DNA from: Planktothrix sp. UBA8402
Lineage (GTDB): Bacteria; Cyanobacteriota; Cyanobacteriia; Cyanobacteriales; Microcoleaceae
Length of the DNA: 7,137 nt
NCBI GenBank assembly: GCA_003456035.1
Contig: DMPJ01000266.1
Coordinates: forward strand, 1-7,137
Direction: 5' to 3'
Each line of letters begins with the position of its first letter. The first letter of the stretch is position 1. Both the position numbers and the translations under genes were made by a program. Of this stretch, positions 5,136-7,137 are shown in pieces. The notes below the pieces were generated by a model. It saw only the letters and a program-made list of their open reading frames with translations. It ran no database searches and was not told the DNA's origin.

Positions 5136-6205
5136 CGATTGAACGTCAATATAGTTTACCGAACTGCAAACTGATTTTGCAGGGCTACCAAAGCGGAAGC
5201 GATGGCAAATCCGATGCACGAGCCAGTTTAAATGTTCTGATGAATGCAGAATGTCATTTTGTGGGTCATCCCCAACCCGTGACCGGAGGACGGGAGTTTT
5301 TTGAAAGTTTAGTCCGACAGGTCAGTCGCTATGCTCAAGGGTTCCTGAGTGGACTAAGAAGCCCCGAATCCCCCCACAAAGGGCAGGAGTTAGTTGAATT
5401 ACATCCGATTGCCCCAGAGTTACATCAATTAACCGTTTATGAACCTAGGGAGGAAAATCCCTCTGCTGAATCTCATTCGGCTCCTGGGCCAACGGTAAAG
5501 CTAGATTTAACAACGGTACAATTATTTGATTTAGTGGAAGCGGTAGATCAGTTTTTAGCTGATAGTCAGACATTACCAGAACTGTCTCTCCAGTTGCAAC
5601 CCCTTTCTAAACGTTACCTCAAACCGGAACAGCCTGTAACTCAAAGGGTTATCCCGGCAGCGATTGGGATATCGAGTCTGGCATTAACAGTCTTGACTCT
5701 GTTTGCCTTACCGATTCCTGATATTAAACGCCCCGAAGACCCGAAACTGCAACCGCAAACCCAAAGTTCAACTATTCCCACACCGACGGCTAACCCCCCG
5801 CAAGGAGCTTCTCCCCAAACAACAGTACCGCAACCTTTACCCCCTAGTCTTTCTAGTCCGCCACCGATTACAAATCCCCAAGAACTTCAGGATTTAAAAG
5901 CTCAATTAAGTGAAAAATTGATCAAAGCCTGGATCCCTTCGACATCGGTGAAAAATCCCTTGATTTATCGGGTAAGTGTGGCTAAAGATGGGGCAATTGT
6001 AGGTTATAAGCCCCTAAGCCCAGTATTAGAAACGGATACTAAACAAACACCATTAGCTGATTTGTTGTATAAACCTGTAGGAAGTCGTCAAACCAATGAG
6101 CCTTTGGCGGATTTTCAGGTGACATTTAATCCTGATGGCAATTTAGAGGTTAGTAATTTACCGAGTCACACCGAGGCTACTCCCCAAACCCCCGCCTCCA
6201 ATTAA
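5132..6205 (+). CDS. DUF4335 family membrane protein (cyanobacterial)
   Basis: The 357-residue product begins M-T-I-E-R-Q-Y-S-L-P-N-C-K-L, which with A-E-C-H-F-V-G-H and G-G-R-E-F-F-E-S-L-V (about 49-75) is characteristic of DUF4335 as I know it. Domains in order: an N-terminal domain (1-about 165) containing a probable second conserved block (V-K-L-D-L-T-T-V-Q-L-F-D-L-V-E-A-V-D-Q-F); one membrane helix at about 173-195; a Pro/Thr/Gln/Ser-rich linker (about 196-245); and a C-terminal domain (about 246-357) with K-A-W-I-P-S-T and Y-R-V-S-V-A-K-D-G-A-I-V-G-Y. With one central helix, the N-domain is probably cytoplasmic and the linker and C-domain periplasmic. Translation is coupled to DUF3038 by the ATGA overlap. 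The C-terminal part recalls TonB-like C-terminal folds in length and linker but I see no diagnostic motif. Function is unknown. Confidence 0.87.
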   Translation: MTIERQYSLPNCKLILQGYQSGSDGKSDARASLNVLMNAECHFVGHPQPVTGGREFFESLVRQVSRYAQGFLSGLRSPESPHKGQELVELHPIAPELHQLTVYEPREENPSAESHSAPGPTVKLDLTTVQLFDLVEAVDQFLADSQTLPELSLQLQPLSKRYLKPEQPVTQRVIPAAIGISSLALTVLTLFALPIPDIKRPEDPKLQPQTQSSTIPTPTANPPQGASPQTTVPQPLPPSLSSPPPITNPQELQDLKAQLSEKLIKAWIPSTSVKNPLIYRVSVAKDGAIVGYKPLSPVLETDTKQTPLADLLYKPVGSRQTNEPLADFQVTFNPDGNLEVSNLPSHTEATPQTPASN

Positions 6206-6217
6206 GGAGACTAATTA

Positions 6218-7114
6218 ATGACCAAATCCGCAAAGCCCCGCCCCTCTCCCTCAGCTTCTCCTCCCCCTCGCCGATTTAGGGGCCTATTATTCTTGGGAGG
6301 GATAGTGTTTAACCTCCTGCTTTTGGGGGTTGGTTCTTCTATTGCTTGGTTAGTGGGGATGGCCGTTGCTCAAGTCTATCCGAATTCTAGCAATCAGGTT
6401 CCCTTAACCCAGCAATTGCTGAATCAAGCCCAGAATTGGGGTTCCCAGGGGATTGTCCCCCAACCTGTAGTTAGTCCTAGTCCGCCTCCTAAACCAATTT
6501 CTGCGCCCAGTCAACGGTTGACTGACCCCCAACGTCAACAACTACGGGTGCAGTTACAGCAGTTACAGGGACAGTTGAATACTTTGATGGGACGCACGGC
6601 GGCCCTAGAAAGCCAATTGGGAGCCAGTAGTCCCACGGAACCCCTAGAGGAACGTTTACAAATTCTGGAACAGCAATTGGCTTCTGCACCCCCAACATCA
6701 GGTTCAGGAAGTAATAAACCTGCTTCTGTGGCTATTTCAGCAACTCCTGAACGTCGTCAAAGTTCTAATACTCTAGTGGTGACTTTTCCCAGTGATGTGT
6801 TGTTTGATGTGGGAAGTACAATTTTGCGTCCCGGGGCGAACGTGATTTTAGATACGATTATTGCCGATATTAAAACTTATAAGGGTTCGGCCGTTAGGGT
6901 TATTGGTCATACGGATAATCAAGGTAGTCCTCAACAAAATTTAGATTTATCCTTTAGTCGGGCCGAGGCGGTAATGAAATATCTATCGGAGGCTATTGGT
7001 ACAGAATATCACTGGGCCGCGATTGGATATGGAGCAAATCGTCCAACGGTTGATAATAATTCTGAAAATAATCGCCAACTTAACCGTCGGATTGAAGTGG
7101 CTATTACGCCTTGA
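6218..7114 (+). CDS. OmpA-family peptidoglycan-binding protein
   Basis: The 298-residue product has a basic, Pro/Ser-rich N-terminus (1-21), a long hydrophobic segment (about 22-52) and a Pro-rich stretch. A Gln/Leu coiled coil follows (about 100-155, R-Q-Q-L-R-V-Q-L-Q-Q-L-Q-G-Q-L), then a low-complexity linker and a C-terminal OmpA domain (about 185-298). The OmpA domain shows V-L-F-D-V-G-S, then G-H-T-D-N at 230-234, N-L-D-L-S-F-S-R-A-E-A-V ending near 252, G-Y-G-A-N-R-P and N-R-R-I-E-V at the end. D233 and R248 are the likely diaminopimelate-binding pair. No lipobox is visible and there is no beta-barrel. The segment may be an uncleaved inner-membrane anchor or a signal peptide cut near A-V-A. 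A strong AAGGAGA at 6204-6210 precedes the ATG and overlaps the upstream stop. The gene ends the operon as seen here. Confidence 0.93.
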   Translation: MTKSAKPRPSPSASPPPRRFRGLLFLGGIVFNLLLLGVGSSIAWLVGMAVAQVYPNSSNQVPLTQQLLNQAQNWGSQGIVPQPVVSPSPPPKPISAPSQRLTDPQRQQLRVQLQQLQGQLNTLMGRTAALESQLGASSPTEPLEERLQILEQQLASAPPTSGSGSNKPASVAISATPERRQSSNTLVVTFPSDVLFDVGSTILRPGANVILDTIIADIKTYKGSAVRVIGHTDNQGSPQQNLDLSFSRAEAVMKYLSEAIGTEYHWAAIGYGANRPTVDNNSENNRQLNRRIEVAITP

Positions 7115-7117
7115 GGG

Positions 7118-7137
7118 GAATTACGAATTACGAATTA
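7118..7137 (+). repeat. GAATTAC heptamer tandem repeat, cut by the window edge
   Basis: Two full GAATTAC units and a third of six bases run to the last base of the window. Short tandemly repeated heptamers of this kind are common in intergenic DNA of filamentous cyanobacteria. The array starts three bases after the OmpA stop codon; its full length cannot be seen. Confidence 0.7.

Noticed and set aside
5703..5897. Plus-strand 64-codon frame inside the DUF4335 gene
   Set aside because: It falls within the proline-rich linker of DUF4335 in another frame and has no ribosome site.
6489..6698. Minus-strand 69-codon frame inside the OmpA gene
   Set aside because: It is antisense to the coiled-coil region with no promoter, ribosome site or recognisable family.

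Overview
This window looks like chromosomal DNA from a filamentous cyanobacterium of the Oscillatoriales type; Planktothrix or a relative is possible but not proven. The pointers are four perfect HIP1 palindromes (GCGATCGC) in the first 1.8 kb, an AT-rich base composition, several protein families largely confined to cyanobacteria (DUF3038, DUF4335, the pentapeptide/YtxH/DUF948 set), and a GAATTAC heptamer repeat at the right edge. All family assignments come from reading the translations, not from a database search.

Layout. Positions 1-476 hold the 3' part of a membrane-associated putative metal-binding protein (DUF2227-like). Positions 510-1334 encode full-length two-domain MazG. Positions 1427-2066 hold an intact, overlapping DUF433 antitoxin / DUF5615 PIN-like toxin pair with its own extended -10 promoter. 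Positions 2067-2431 look like empty spacer but contain, on the minus strand, the wreck of a second toxin-antitoxin module: an antitoxin remnant followed by the first 30 codons of a RelE/ParE-type toxin. The same stretch carries promoter-like sequences and a near-exact 25-base copy of the start region of the intact antitoxin gene, with the start codon destroyed.

Positions 2432-4303 form a minus-strand cluster, read from the right: a pentapeptide-repeat protein, a small membrane/coiled-coil protein, a YtxH protein and a DUF948 protein. A 217-base divergent intergenic region (4304-4520) separates it from a plus-strand operon (4521-7114): DUF3038, DUF4335 (ATGA overlap) and an OmpA-family protein (12-base gap, strong Shine-Dalgarno). 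The predicted topologies of this operon suggest an envelope function: a soluble protein, an inner-membrane protein with a proline-rich linker, and a membrane-anchored or exported peptidoglycan binder.

The strongest unexplained material is the toxin-antitoxin island between mazG and the DUF948 gene, which looks like a site where modules have repeatedly arrived and decayed. The DUF3038-DUF4335-OmpA operon is the best candidate for a poorly described functional system.
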